In this document: piece after piece, positions 10,088-22,947 of the stretch
Numbering within the stretch: the stretch's first letter is position 1
Layout: every line of letters starts with the position of its first letter
Source of the DNA: Eretmocerus hayati
Lineage: Eukaryota > Arthropoda > Insecta > Hymenoptera > Aphelinidae
Assembly: GCA_029851415.1 (NCBI GenBank)
Contig: CM056744.1
Coordinates: 9,741,268 to 9,805,267 of the forward strand
Reading direction: 5' to 3'
Length of the DNA stretch: 64,000 bases
Notes under the pieces: generated by a model
Database searches by the model: none
Told to the model about the DNA's origin: nothing
The model's input: the letters and a program-made list of their open reading frames with translations, nothing else
Made by a program: the position numbers and the translations under genes

Positions 10088-13000
10088 AATAAAAAAGAAA
10101 AAACCGATTGATACGTGGAAGTTTGTGAAACATGTACGTCGAAAATGCAAATATTTGCACAATATAGATGCGCGGACACGGTGGAGGTGAAAGAGGGACG
10201 GTTTTCGATATATGAAGGAGACTCGCTCGAATTCGTCAAAAGGACGTCAGAAAAATAGTTGAAATAATTTCGAATTCAACGTTTTGATGAACTTGGGTGG
10301 TAGGTAATATCACAAATCTCAATAAAACGGAACGTCTGAATAAGACGACGAAGAGAGATGATATTTGACTATATCTGCCGAGAAAAAAATAAAGGCCAAA
10401 ATTCATGAGGAGTTCACATCTATGATTTTATATCAGGTAGCTCTGAAAGCTTCCAGTCAAGTCATTTTGTATGAAATGTATTCCATAATAAACTGAGAAA
10501 TTAATACCCGGTCTTTTTTTATTCAAACAATTTCAATCTCTCAATGAATTATATTGCTAGAATACCTTGTCCTTTCGACGGAGTATTGAATACGGGCTCA
10601 CATAATTGACTTTAATGATCCGAATCAAAATCGACAAACTGATAGGCGGGTACATGAGTCTCTGTAACAGAAATGACCTTTATATAATTACCGTCACCGG
10701 AAGCTACTGGCTTCTGACCCGATTCCAAATTCTACAACATTTTTAATCTTTGGAGGTAGAGATAATACACAATTTTCAGTCCAGCAACGATCATACGCCA
10801 AAATCTGTAACAAAAATACGATACAAAATCACAGGAGGAAATGAGACGCCACAAACTATGGTGAAATCTGTTCATCAAGAGTGATGGATTATTTCACCAC
10901 CTTTGCAATCGAATTGAATAGTGTATACAGAAATTGAATATTAGATCTAATTCATAAGAGAAACTACCAAAGTGAGAATTCAATTCAAGTAAAATAGCTG
11001 ATTCGATATGAAAAGATCGCACTGGAACTATCCGTCCTTGAAGCAGCCTCTCAGTGTCTTAGACTCGATTTGCCCCAACAATTTACATAGCTTCAAAAAT
11101 GAGAGATGAAATGAGCTATATGGGGAGAGCTTCCATGCCTGATTTTCATATCTGTATACGAATTTAGAGATTCCAGCAATGACACGAAGGATGATGCTTT
11201 GATACAAAATTCATCAGAAGCACAGGAAATGAAGAACGAAAGCGACCTGCGTGGAATTTATGACGTCCCCCATCAGATTCGTATGCTAAATGGGGGAGTA
11301 TGAGTTTCTGGAACCTTCGTTGATAATCAAACTCGGTAACGTGAGATCATTCTCCAATATACATATATCTTGATTTGGAATAGGAAATTGAAGTGCCCTA
11401 CCAAAAAGGGGAGTACTTCTTTCTGTAAGGTATAAGGTTTTACGCAATCCGTGTATAATCCATTCTGTCGATGTCGACATTACAAGATTTACTCGCTCTG
11501 ACTATTTACAATCAAATGACGAAGCTTATTTTGCTCTTAAAAGCGAGAAAATTTGTTACTACACTTTATCCAAGATTTGTCTCGAGAATCAGTGCAAGCG
11601 TAGATAACTACTTATGATTTCATTCTTCATCATAGCTGCTAGATTTGATTCAATGATGAAAACGTGTAAGAACCACGCACATTGCTTCTGAGAATATCGA
11701 TTTTGGAAAATAGATTCAATGGATTATCCTGCAGTTCTGGAACAGATAATGAGAAATATGATACTGGTCTTAGAAACTTCTTGAATTCTTTCATCGAGAG
11801 AGAGAGAGAACAGATTCAACGATAGAGGTTTACAATGCTATGTAGAGAGCTAGCTCACAAATATCGAGTCTCTTGTAACCAAGAGCAAAAGTTGTATCAC
11901 AATTGTCAACAAGAATAATTTCAGAATGGGGTTTAAAATATCTTGTTCTAGTTCAAGTGGGCTAGCTGTATGTTGAAATTTAGTCCATGAATTCTGCGTT
12001 TCATGTGCTGAACATGAAACCCCTACAGCTTATGGAATTATCCTCATAGTGTATCATATGGATGCAGCACTGCCTTTGTTTCCTTATACTATTGGTTATT
12101 TTGACAAGTTGTGTCCGAGAAAGATTCAAATCAGCTTTCTGACTTAACTGAGATTGTGTTGACAAATGGAGAACATTGAGAATCTACACTCTCAAGATTT
12201 CATTCTACATTTATATGCAGGTGTAGCACAAGGATGTGAGAAGGTAAATAGACATGTGCAGCACTATCATGGACCTTATCCTAAATCACCGCAGAATGTT
12301 GAAAAAATATAGATATTGATTTGATTGTAAAAGCTGTGATTTTCATGCTGAGTTGAAGTTATGAGCATTTCAGCAATTCAATCTTGCACTCACTTTTATC
12401 AAGTCTCCAGCCTTTTAGCTTCTTTCTATTAATTATCGAGACCAAATTCCATCTCGCTCCCAGAGAGTTCTTTGCGGACAAAAATTAAATCTATGCTTTT
12501 TGGTCACAGCAAGTAATCTTGCTTGCATTTCTTGATAAACCTTATGTCTAGGGCAATATCTCTGGGACACTGATCACGTGATGCTATAAAAAGGTACAAA
12601 ACTAGACAAACACTCCTAAATCTTGGATTCACTCCTGCACTATGCGGGTTGGAAACTTACAATTATAAGTTTACATAGTTTGAGGACATACAACCCTTCT
12701 GTCTCTTCACTTTGTGAGTTTTTCTGCTTGGAAAAATACAAACATGATTGTGAGTTGGGAATATCACGAATAGAATCCCAGTCGAGAACCTTATATGGTC
12801 CACCTCGGTTTCCGTAAAAAAGACTGCGTTTTTGAAAATTCGAACGAAGAGATAAACATGAAATGTTAACAAGAATATATACACCGATCACCAATGTCTA
12901 CAATGTTCGTTGATGTTACGTTGTGGACCCATATGTGGACGGTGGACGTCGTTTCAGACGTTTGCAATCGTTGCTCCCTGTCACAACAACAGCTGATTAG

Positions 13001-13585
13001 AAAATTCATAAGAATAATCTCCAATATTATCATTTGAATGATGGGAAAATGCGCAATCTGGAACTTTCTTTTTTCGCAATGTACTTTACTCTTTTTGCAT
13101 AGAAAACTCAAATTGATTGTGCATACGAACAAGCCTCAACCTTCTCCAATTTTTCGGAATCAAAATAGACTGTAACAAATGTTTAGACAGAATATGCAAC
13201 ATGCGCCGTGCAAAAACAATTAATTTTTGTCAATGTCGTTACTCTTTGTGAGTTTTTAGAATAATAGCCACCGTACTCGTCTCGTAGTCGAGTCAATATC
13301 GAGCAGACGAAACAAGTGACTAATGAAGGATACCGCTACCCGATGTCAACAAACCTTTGGCCTTTTCAACACTTGAATAACGACAAAATAGTGTCGATGA
13401 GAGGCTGTCAAAATCAGTCAAAATATCCAGGCCCAGGATTTATATTCGATTACATAGAATTTGGTATGCTTGTCGTCCCATTGGTCCAACATAACTGGTA
13501 CAACTGAAACCTATCGAAAATTGGTGCAATAACCTCGGCAATAACTCTGAACAACGATCTAATACATGCATCCATCACGGAGACA
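10088..13585. other. Intergenic region between divergent genes 2 and 3
   Basis: No convincing coding region is visible on either strand; short frames at 11286-11480 (-), 12640-13132 (-) and 13316-13507 (+) overlap one another and show no family motif. It holds a short GA run near 11802 and a TATA-like TATAAAAAG near 12586. It should hold the promoters and 5' exons of both flanking genes, but I cannot place them. Confidence 0.4.
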
Positions 13586-14271
13586 GTGAGTATCCACTCT
13601 TCCCCAATATGAGATAGATCTGTTTTTTCCCATCACTCGCAAAGTTGTGTCACATAGCACCATAGCATAGCACAAGATGATAGAAGGTTGTCAGGTTTAT
13701 GCTCCGAAATCATGTTCTATTAGTGACCTTATATAAGTAGTACTTTGAGTCTAAAGCACTTCAGGAGGCTTTTACTTAGTTCTAATATGTATGTACGTCC
13801 AGAAGTGCATGGTCTGGAAAAATTATGCATTCTACATCTGTATTTTCATCTGAAAATGTGGCTATTATCTTGTGGTTCTTTGGAGAATTGTCTTCAATGT
13901 AAATTTGTGCAGACCATAGATACAATCTTAATTATTATGTATCAATTTCCTACTACACTGTTCTAGGTTAAATGACTGATTTCTGATGCTTCTCATTTTC
14001 AATGAAAAATGGTGTTGATTTGTGCTCTGGAGATATAACGTGTGATATTGTGATTGTTTCAACATTGAAAAATGTTTTGATTGAGGCTTCATGCTGTGAG
14101 TGCTAGCATTGTCAGCCCTTAGGAATTGATGTAAATCAATGTTGCTGAGAGCTCGACTTTCAAAATTTTGGTCATAGTGAAACAAATCAAAGCGAATAAT
14201 TATAAATTCAAGACTCAGAACAACAGACTCAACCCTAGCCTGACAATAATTGCATTTTGGTTCATTTCAGA

Positions 14272-14389
14272 TACTTGTGCTGTGTAATTGTCGTTCAAGC
14301 TTCATCATTGTCATCCTTTGTGAGCCTCTGTGAGAATTCACAACAAACAACAGCTGTTGCTGCTTCCCAAAGCGTGCACCATTAGGACT
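14272..14389 (+). other. Possible non-coding 5'-UTR exon of gene 3
   Basis: It is bounded by a 3' splice site (TTCATTTCAG at 14262-14271) and a strong donor (GTGAGT from 14390), followed by the acceptor TATTTTCAG ending at 14889. The gene at 34874 has a comparable acceptor (ending 34268) and GTGAGT donor (34494) at a similar distance. An earlier donor GTGAGT at 13586 could end a first exon. Splice-site reading only; no transcript evidence. Confidence 0.3.
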
Positions 14390-14914
14390 GTGAGTATGAG
14401 TTAACTTCTTCCCTTGCTATACTTTCCCATCAAAAACTATTGTGCACAAAGATAGCTTCTTTCAAAAACAAAGGAAGCAGAGACACATGGAATTTGAAAA
14501 AAGGGGCAGTATTTAGAAGTATTGCATGGGCATTATCCCATTTTACCAAGTGTTTTTGATCGATGTACAATCATGTCAAAAATATTACCCAAAGTGATAA
14601 TTTGTATCAAAGTGAAACAAACTCTGCACATTACATACAGGAAAATGGCTCATAAAGCAGTTGATTTAGATATTGTCCATGAATAATGAGAATCCAAAAG
14701 GAACTATTGTTATCGATCTTTGACAAAATCCAACATGCGGAAAATCTTTCTTCAAATAATTCCATGATTTCTCTCATTCAGGTGTTCCATCCTATTTTGC
14801 AAACCTAACATCTCAATGCTCTAATGATGAGCTCTCCATAACAATTTTTCCAGCTCAAGACTTGCATGGCTATTAAAAATTATTTTCAGGGAAATCAAAG
14901 ATAAGAACGTTGAT

Positions 14915-17869
14915 ATGGATTTGCAAAGTTATTGTTCGACATTATCGAAAGAACAATTGACTTTATTAGAAGCCGTTAAGTCTGATACCCTTTGGAAAGT
15001 CGAGTTTCTTATTGACAGTTTCCAGAACTTGAATGGATGTGAGCTATTTTCGTACATCCTGGTAGTAACAGCTCTGGAAAGGGAACACAAATCTATTTCC
15101 AAGCTACTAATCAAGAAAGGCTGTGCAGTGAAGTCATCCCAGAAGACCGGGTTATTCTGCACACCTCTGTACTATGCGGTGAAACAAAATGTCCCTGAAA
15201 TTTACAAAGCATTGTGGAGAAAAGGAGCTTCGCTCTGCGATAAAGATGTCAACAAAGAATCGGCTCTCGAATTAGCGATGCTCAAATATGAATCCCACAT
15301 GTCCACGTATGACGCATTTGACAAGATCGGACATGTCCTGAAAGATATCAAAAAATCTAAGACGTTGGATCCAGAATGTATAGATGATATATCTCTCTTC
15401 CATGCAGCTTGTTGGATTGGTTATTCAGATGCGATGAAGGTATTCTTGTCTCGCAAATTTTCTGTGAAAAGTCGATCAAATTTTGAGACGGATGAATGGA
15501 AAGGTTTCACCCCTTTACATTTTGTCATTGAAGGGTCGATTCATCGCGATGAAGCCACTTCAGCTCTACTCGATCGAGATGATAATGATTTTTACGCTCA
15601 AGATTCTCGAGGTCGAACATGCATCAATCTCGCTTTTAGGAAAGATTGCATTTTCTTATTCACGACGAAAGATACTTTAATCGAACGCATAAGGTCAAAT
15701 AGTAATCAGCCTGATAATCCAGTAGATGAGAATGGGCTGAGCCATTTCCACATATTTTGCTCTATGAAAGATGATGAAAAACACTTGAGATTTCTGAAAC
15801 GGTTTATTGACAGTGGAGTCGATGTGAATAGTTACGTCTCTCTTGATGATAAAAAATTTCCTGGAGATACAGCTTTGCATTTCGCAACAAGAGCATCCTC
15901 ATGGAATACGGTTAAACTACTCCTCGAAAATGGTGCCAACCCTAACGCAATTGGTAGATATGGATATACTCCTTTGCATTCAGTGAGTTATTACACTAAT
16001 GATCAAAATGAGGATCGTTTGAAAATTATTCAACTCATACTGCATTATGGTGCCAATCCTTTCACTCAAGATAGAGATGGTTGCACTCCTCTTCATAAGT
16101 ATTTCAATAGTAGGTACGAAGTGCAAAAATTGGACGAAGCAGAGAAACTTCTGATTTCAAAAAATCAACTTGGAACTAATTATACTGACAAATATGGAGT
16201 ATCCTACTTGCACATTGCTTGTACTGGCAATGATTTAGACATCGTCAAAACTTTAGTGATGAATGGAGCACCAATCAATTCCTATATTGATTCCAAATCG
16301 TATAACCACGTTGGCTATTCTCCATTACATCTTGCTGTAGAGTGTCAAGAAGTTGAGATTGTTGAATACCTCCTATCACATGGAGCTGACGTCAATTGTA
16401 CTGAACATGAGAAGACTACTCCTCTTCACTTGGCTTGCGATCACAAAAATACACATTTTGATCTGCCAAAATCTAACGAAAATGAAACGGATGATAATGT
16501 TAACTGGCTACCCAGTCGAGCAAAACATATTCGAATCATAGAATTGTTGATTGAGCATGGAGCTCTTGTCAATGCCAAAAATCTATCAGGAAGTACTCCT
16601 CTGCTGAGTAATTGTTTGATGCCTCGCATCTTAGAAGATCAAGCATATCTCCCGAGAAGAAACTACTTCCAGAGTTTATCTGATGAAATTTTCATAAGAC
16701 AGAAACAGGTAATGAATCTTTTGTTGCACCATGGTGCTAGCTTCAATGCTTGCAGCAAATATGGAGGCACTATTCTGCACAGTCTTATTAGAAATGTTCA
16801 CCAACGTCCTCTGAATCAAGATTTAATCAAAATAGCATTGGAGCGAGGAGCTGATGTCAATGCTATAGACAGAGACGGACAGGTTACTCCATTGTATTTA
16901 GCTGTTCAAGTTTCAATGGTGCACAAACTCGGTATTCAAGTAATAAATTCATTGCTTGAGCATGGTGCAGATATCAATAAAAAATCCAAATACTGCTCAA
17001 GCACTCCGCTGCACAGATTGGTCGATTGTTTTAGAGATGGTCCTAATCATCAAGAAAATATACTTCAACGTTTATTGGATCACCCTGAAATTGATTTGAA
17101 TGCAAGAGATGATGGAGGTCAAACACCACTCCATAAAGCAATCTGTGTGCAACAACCTTCTCTAATCAAAAAGCTTTTGGGTTCTGGATCCGATATTCAC
17201 ATAAAGGATAACGAAAACCGTCTGCCTTTTCAAGTATTATTGTCTTATCTTGAGAGGAATCCTGATAATCCATTTCGAGGTGATGGAAAAGTTTTAGATG
17301 TTCTCAAGATCTTAGTTTCATCTATCAAGAAACGTTTAAAATTGTCATTCCATGTGAGTGCAGAGGTGGAAACTTTCCTTCGAAAATTTTCAGAATATCT
17401 GACCACAAATGAGCTAGCTCTGATAGATACCGAGATAAATCAAGAAATTGAACAATTGAAATCCGAGAAAATGGATTGGTTTACGTCGCTGTATGATCTG
17501 ATGTTCAAGAATCCGAATTCTTTAGCAAAATATGCACAAAATGAGAATTTTCTGAAAGTAATAGAGACAATTCGCTCAAGACGAGGCTACCCTCTTTTTG
17601 GTGATATGATAAAAAGGCAATACGACAGAGGCTGTCGAAGACTCTTAGTTTTGGAACCTGCCAAAGTTGCTCTAAATGTTGTTACTGGTGTAAACTGGCC
17701 ATACTGTTGTTGTGAGGCAATTTTGAGTAATCTGAGTGACGAAAATTTAAGAGACTTGATAAAATGCACGTCCATTGGAGGAAGAACGAACCAACAATCA
17801 CTTGGAAATCCTTCTCGAAGTTGTGTGATCACGGAGCCTCCGTCAAAAATGTCTCGTATCCAGGAGTGA
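14915..17869 (+). CDS. Ankyrin-PRANC protein, 984 aa (gene 3)
   Basis: This single open frame starts MDLQSYCSTLSKEQL, and the ATG lies 25 bases after a TATTTTCAG acceptor. Ankyrin motifs (TPLH/ALH...LLxxGA) are visible at residues 83, 199, 319, 352, 391, 430, 469, 502, 561, 619, 658, 697 and 737. The PRANC region spans about 790-951, with FGDMIKRQYDRGCRR at 895-909 and the F-box-like NWPYCC...DENLRDLI at 927-950. The family insertion WLPSR is at 531-535 and the IRQKQVMN block at 594-601. The tail EPPSKMSRIQE equals that of gene 1, its duplicate. Length and order match the other copies, so it looks intact. The product is probably intracellular: no signal peptide or membrane segment is seen. 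A ligase-adaptor role is inferred from poxvirus PRANC proteins. Confidence 0.93.
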   Translation: MDLQSYCSTLSKEQLTLLEAVKSDTLWKVEFLIDSFQNLNGCELFSYILVVTALEREHKSISKLLIKKGCAVKSSQKTGLFCTPLYYAVKQNVPEIYKALWRKGASLCDKDVNKESALELAMLKYESHMSTYDAFDKIGHVLKDIKKSKTLDPECIDDISLFHAACWIGYSDAMKVFLSRKFSVKSRSNFETDEWKGFTPLHFVIEGSIHRDEATSALLDRDDNDFYAQDSRGRTCINLAFRKDCIFLFTTKDTLIERIRSNSNQPDNPVDENGLSHFHIFCSMKDDEKHLRFLKRFIDSGVDVNSYVSLDDKKFPGDTALHFATRASSWNTVKLLLENGANPNAIGRYGYTPLHSVSYYTNDQNEDRLKIIQLILHYGANPFTQDRDGCTPLHKYFNSRYEVQKLDEAEKLLISKNQLGTNYTDKYGVSYLHIACTGNDLDIVKTLVMNGAPINSYIDSKSYNHVGYSPLHLAVECQEVEIVEYLLSHGADVNCTEHEKTTPLHLACDHKNTHFDLPKSNENETDDNVNWLPSRAKHIRIIELLIEHGALVNAKNLSGSTPLLSNCLMPRILEDQAYLPRRNYFQSLSDEIFIRQKQVMNLLLHHGASFNACSKYGGTILHSLIRNVHQRPLNQDLIKIALERGADVNAIDRDGQVTPLYLAVQVSMVHKLGIQVINSLLEHGADINKKSKYCSSTPLHRLVDCFRDGPNHQENILQRLLDHPEIDLNARDDGGQTPLHKAICVQQPSLIKKLLGSGSDIHIKDNENRLPFQVLLSYLERNPDNPFRGDGKVLDVLKILVSSIKKRLKLSFHVSAEVETFLRKFSEYLTTNELALIDTEINQEIEQLKSEKMDWFTSLYDLMFKNPNSLAKYAQNENFLKVIETIRSRRGYPLFGDMIKRQYDRGCRRLLVLEPAKVALNVVTGVNWPYCCCEAILSNLSDENLRDLIKCTSIGGRTNQQSLGNPSRSCVITEPPSKMSRIQE

Positions 17870-18228
17870 ATGGTCTTGCAGTACGTGAAATATTTTGAGA
17901 TCTACAGTCTAAATCATACTATTGATGATTCTTTTTACTGTTCTCGGTGAGTCATAATCATTAGAACTTTAGTGGAATCGGACGAATCCTCGATAAAATT
18001 CGTATTCGAGAATGAGTTCTGTATACAGCAAATGTATATTTTTGTTTAACGATGCAATTCATATAATTGCAAGAAATTGTGAATACCAATTTTTCTTCTT
18101 GTTTAGTGAAATGAATTGCTTTTGTTTTCTACGTGAGTTAGCCACTTTTATGCATGAAAAGTATCTATAGAATATTATTAAAATAGCGGAGCTTTCATAC
18201 TATTGTCATGTGTTAACGTATATCTAAG

Positions 18229-18234
18229 AATAAA
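18229..18234 (+). terminator. Polyadenylation signal of gene 3
   Basis: AATAAA lies 360 bases after the stop, in the same place as the signal at 689-694 after gene 1. Confidence 0.55.
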
Positions 18235-19494
18235 CAGATTTTATCATTTAAATTTGCATTTTGCTTGTATACAAATTTGCATTATATTTGATTGTACGTC
18301 GCGGTGACTATTGCTATAGACAAGTAGTTGAGAAAGGTTACAAGACTCCTCTCTGTAATATTTTTATAGAGATTCACTGTAATTAGTGATGCGAGTAAGT
18401 AGATGTCTGTGATCGGCGCAATCGAAATACTCGATGTGACACAGAGAATTTGACGATAATTTGGGTTCACGGGTTGTACATAGATTAGTGAGCCCAGAGA
18501 TTCCCGTTTTCTTATTTGAATAGATGTATTTGTTTCCCAAATAAGGAGAAAATTCTAAAAACGGCAAAGTTCTGGGACATTCGAGAACGTGTGATATCGA
18601 GCTATTCTGGAAAGACGAATTTCCGCTTCTACCGTTTTTCTTGTAAAATTAATCAAGTACGACTCTGGCATTTGTCACGCCCATATTTTTTTTACGTTTA
18701 CGATCATTGTCATCACACATGTATACCTATATTTTGCGGGAAAGATAGTATATTTTGCACAGAGTTCGTGAGGAAAGAGGAAGGTCATGATTCATGAATA
18801 AGCCGCAAAATGTTCTTCATGCAACTTATCAGGACTCCAAATATCGTAACATTGCATTAAAGCAATAACACTTATTGAAAGGTACGATTTGGTTGATAGA
18901 GAAAACTCAATATTACTCTCGCTCTCGAGTGACACAGAAAATCTCTGTAACAAGTTCGAAGAGAGCAGTAAGATCCTAACATTCCTCATATCGATATTCA
19001 ACTTTCTTGCTGGATTTTGAATTTTTGCAAAAGTGGCAACTTTAGATAGTTGTGTGTTTTTTGTACTGACAATTGAGTGTTTTTAAAATGAAAGATATCC
19101 AAGACAACGTCGTGATGATATGAATTGATATTTGTGATTAATGAGACTGCGTTCCCCGCTGAGCCGTATCTGATGAGCGAAAGAATTGAGCACCACTGCA
19201 GCAATCGGTAATAAATTTCGGTAACGTTTTTTTCAACTCAACTCAACCTCTTTGAACTTGTAGTTGTTCCCGTGCATAATACCATATTATATTGCTTAGT
19301 GAAACGCAGATCTTGTCTGTAACATATCCTCGAGAAAAGTCACCCACCTATGCAAAAAGCGTATTTCCTCATCAAGATTCTGAAACATTTTTGAGTGCGT
19401 GCATATATTGAAGAGCTAATCGTCGGGCAATTCCATTTAATATAAGATTGATTCTGCCTCAGATTCTGCGATGGTTCCATTTTGATCGATATTA

Positions 19495-21091
19495 CGTATG
19501 AGTAATTCCGCGCGAAAGCGGACCACGAATTGCGGACATATCTCAGATTGTTTTTCCACTATTCTTAATCGATTCTATGGTCCAAAAATAGTACATTACG
19601 CGTCGAGTGCTGGAAACATTTTTTCCTTCGGGAAACCGAGCTGGACGTGGGCTAAGGCATCGTCCAGCTTGGTTTTCCCGAAGGAAAAATGTTTCCGCAC
19701 GAGACGCGTATGCAGTTTTATACGTCTGTACGCAGAAACAGCTTGTTTCCAGGCCTCCTCGCGTAGCGAGGAGGCCTAGAAACACGCTGTTTCTACGTAT
19801 GGACGTATAAATGAACTTTTCACTCTCTATGGGGTCCAAAAAAAATTTTTTGTTTCCGTGGGGAATATCTTTGTGATAGTGTGTTTAGGAAAAAATACCA
19901 ATCTTTTTTCAGTAAAATGGGTGTAGTTCCGACTTAGGGTAAGATACGACCACGAAAATAGTGGCATTCGAAAGGTCTTCCAAAAATCTATCGAAATATG
20001 TTTCGAAAAAATTTTTTTGAGGCTACGGACGCTCCCTATGAGCAAGAAGGTGAAAAACAGAAAAAATTAATTTCCTCAAAAACCTAATTTTTTAAAAATC
20101 TGAAAATCCACATTTCGATGTAAAATTGCGTGTTCTTCCAGAAAAAAGTGGTCCGGATCTGTGTTTTTGGGTTCTACGCTGTTTTTTCTACGTTTTATCA
20201 ATTTTCTAAGCCTTTTCTATTGAAAAATGAATTTTTCTGCGCATGCGCAGGAATTTAGACCGCTGAAACCAATTGCATAGAAAAGCCAAGGAAATTTCCT
20301 TCAAAATGACCACTTGGCAAAGTCAATTTTATGCATTTGGCCCAAAGTTACATCACATTAATGATGAAGCATCCTCAAGAGGGGTAAATGCAGATCTTGC
20401 ACAAATTTCCCATCAGTATCGTGACTCCAGTAGAAGTGTCATCATTTTTTTAGACCTTCTAACTTTGGGCCCAGTACATCGAATTGACTTCGCCAAGTGG
20501 TCATTTTGAAGGAAATTTCCTTGGCTTCTCAATGGATTTGGTTTCAGGAGTCTGAATTCCTGCGCATGCGCAGAAAATTCATTTTTCAACCGAAAAGGCT
20601 GAGAATATTGATAAAACGAAAAAATAACAACGTAGAACCCAAAAACACAGATCCGGACCACTTTCTTCTGGAAGAACACGCAATTTTACATCGACATGTG
20701 GATTTTCAGATTTTTAAAAAATTAGGTTTTTGAGGAAATGAATTTTTTCTGTTTTTCACCTTTTTGCTCATAGGAGGCGTCCGTAGCCTCAAAAAAATTT
20801 TTCGGAACATATTTCGATAGATTTTTGGAAGACCTTTCGAATGCCACTATTTTCGTGGTCGTATCTTACCTCAAGTCGGAACTACACCCATTTTACTGAA
20901 AAAAAGATGGTATTTTTTCCTAAACACGCTATCACAAAGATATTCCCCACGGAAACAAAAAAATTTTTTTGGACCCCATAGAGAGTGAAAAGTTCATTTT
21001 TTGGACCATAGAATCGATTAAGAATAGTGGAAAAACAATCTGAAATATGTCTGCAATTCGTGGTCCGCTTTCGCGCGGAATTACTCGTATG
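19495..21091. mobile_element. Long foldback element, TTA target duplication
   Basis: Two arms of about 620 bp (the left one longer because of a nested insertion) are near-exact reverse complements around a ~110-bp loop at about 20350-20460. The ends read CGTATGAGTAATTCCGCGCG and its complement. TTA flanks both sides (19492-19494 and 21092-21094), which fits a PIF/Harbinger-type 3-bp TWA target. Each arm carries a GCGCATGCGCAG palindrome. The facing open frames in the arms are mirror images and not genes. Confidence 0.75.
19588..19810. mobile_element. Two-hairpin MITE nested in the foldback's left arm
   Basis: The right arm of the host element reads continuously where the left arm has this ~223-bp extra piece, so it is a secondary insertion. 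It contains two adjacent hairpins: a perfect-looking stem built on GGAAAC.TTTTTCCTTCGGG (about 19611-19698) and a second built on CAGGCCTCCTCGC/GCGAGGAGGCCT (about 19725-19808). Confidence 0.7.
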
Positions 21092-22234
21092 TTAAATTTT
21101 GACAAAATCTCATCCTGATGAATAGGTTCGAAGAAAATATTCAAAAGTAATCGAAACCTTACTCTTATTGATCTCGCGAATTATACACCGATTTTGATAC
21201 GATTTTGTATTAATTTTCTGTTACAGGTCGTTGTGAATAGATGAGCGTAAACTGTAGATGCTTATCCAGCTCAACATACTTCGGTCCTTCTGAATTACAA
21301 CCGAGAGTTTGATTGAAGAGACTCGCCACTCTTAGAGTAAGTTTTACCCACGTATAAACTTGATATTGATGATCTGAAGCGTGATCAAGGTCTCTGGTGT
21401 GGTTCAACACTTTTCAGGAATCTAAATGAAAAATATTGAAAATGAACTACTTACTAAATAAATCAAAGAGCGATATTTTTTCAATAGTGAAATGTACGTA
21501 AATTGACTCTTTCGATCTAACACTTACGAAACAGAGAAAACTACGAAACTTTTCTATGAAAATCATGCATTTAAGCGCACATCTATAAATTTGATAGTAA
21601 TAAAGTCGGTCTTTACAGTCATTTGAACTCGGATGGCCAAGGGTTCATCCTTCATCTTTATAACATTTTTGGCGCATAGTTTCTTGAGATTTCACCGAAG
21701 ACTAACTTAGGAACTCGACCAAGACAACAACAATTTAACGTAATTCCATGAGCCGTAGTCACTTTGGCTTCGTATTCAACTTTTTGCCATGCTATATAAC
21801 TATGATGCTATGTAACTATGATTCGATCTTATCATGCCAGAAACCTACTACACTGCATGGCTTTGCGAGTCACCTATGACCAAACAAAGAACACATTCTT
21901 GACAGAAAGTTGCTTGGAAAGAAGTGCACATCTCATCCAAGTCAACAATTAGATTGTTCCCAACACCCCCCCCCCCCTCATGATAGAATTCTTTAGCTCA
22001 CTCATCGATCGAATAGCAACGCGCTCAAATGATTTTCCCTCATAACAGATCAATGCTACTTTTGAAAGTACCCATGTCAAGAAACTTCGGAAGAATTTCG
22101 TTATTCTGACTTGCAATAGCCGAGTTATTCTAAATTTATAGGAATGTTTTGAAATTATACTTTTCGGAATCGGTGTGTACGAAGAAGCCACAATAGTTGG
22201 ATATTATCGAAGCCCCTAAACGATGCATTCTTAG

Positions 22235-22374
22235 TACATTTCGATACAAGGGCGTAAAACGTTTCACGCCCGTGTATCTAACTACACTTTTCGATAAACT
22301 GTGAGCAGGCCTGACTGTGAGTAAAAGTCGACAAACTGTGCGCAAAGTGCATTTTTATACACAGTGTATCGAAA
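22235..22374. mobile_element. Small hairpin MITE (copy B only)
   Basis: It starts near TTTCGATACAAGGGCG and ends near GTATCGAAA, with internal complementary CGCCC/GGGCG and GTGAGC-type stems. Copy A lacks it at about 6347. Its end sequence and inner GCCCGTGTATC match other hairpin elements in this window (28931, 42894, 62450). The exact ends and the target duplication are not certain. Confidence 0.5.
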
Positions 22375-22947
22375 AGCTTATTTTCAAAATGTTGTCACAA
22401 TTTTTCAATACATGCGGTGGTAATTGCGGTGGCGATTCTGCGATAGCACATTAGTACACATTAGCACAGTAATAGGTTAAAAATTCGTAGTTTCAATTTT
22501 TCATGATTGAACAGCTCTTTAGTATTGTGAAGTCTCGGAAAACTATAGTATAGTTATTGGATGATCCAGCTAGAGTCTTGACTCTTTCAAAGCCATTTTT
22601 TCTTATCCGAAATTTTCTAATTTACACGAGCTTGACTTCCTCGATTCGAAACATTCTTATCAATCACCACTCGAGAAATTGAAAATCAAATGAGAAACAC
22701 CCAATGGGAAAATTTTGGTTATAACCTTTGACATCAGGATCAATTTCACTCTCTGAGATTGGTTTACCTCGTAGACCCTGGATGAAAAAATCCTCAACTC
22801 ACGGTTGTCGAAAACTCAATCGAATCACTGATTTATCTGTGCATGATATTTGATGAGAGCAATCCGCAGACTGCGTACCACGCAAATAATTTTACGAAAA
22901 AGCTCAATCAGTGAACCACAGTTGGATGATCAATTATCTTTTTGCAG

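Larger units (their letters stand above)
17542..22420 (+). repeat. Segmental duplication, copy B
   Basis: This is the counterpart of 1-~6360. The gene 3' end at 17542-17869 is nearly identical to 1-327, while the following noncoding sequence is clearly diverged. Copy B-specific additions are the 1.6-kb foldback at 19495-21091 and the small hairpin element near 22235-22374, which copy A lacks at base ~6347 (TTTTAGCTTATTT reads through). No other gene is seen in 17870-22947. Confidence 0.8.
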
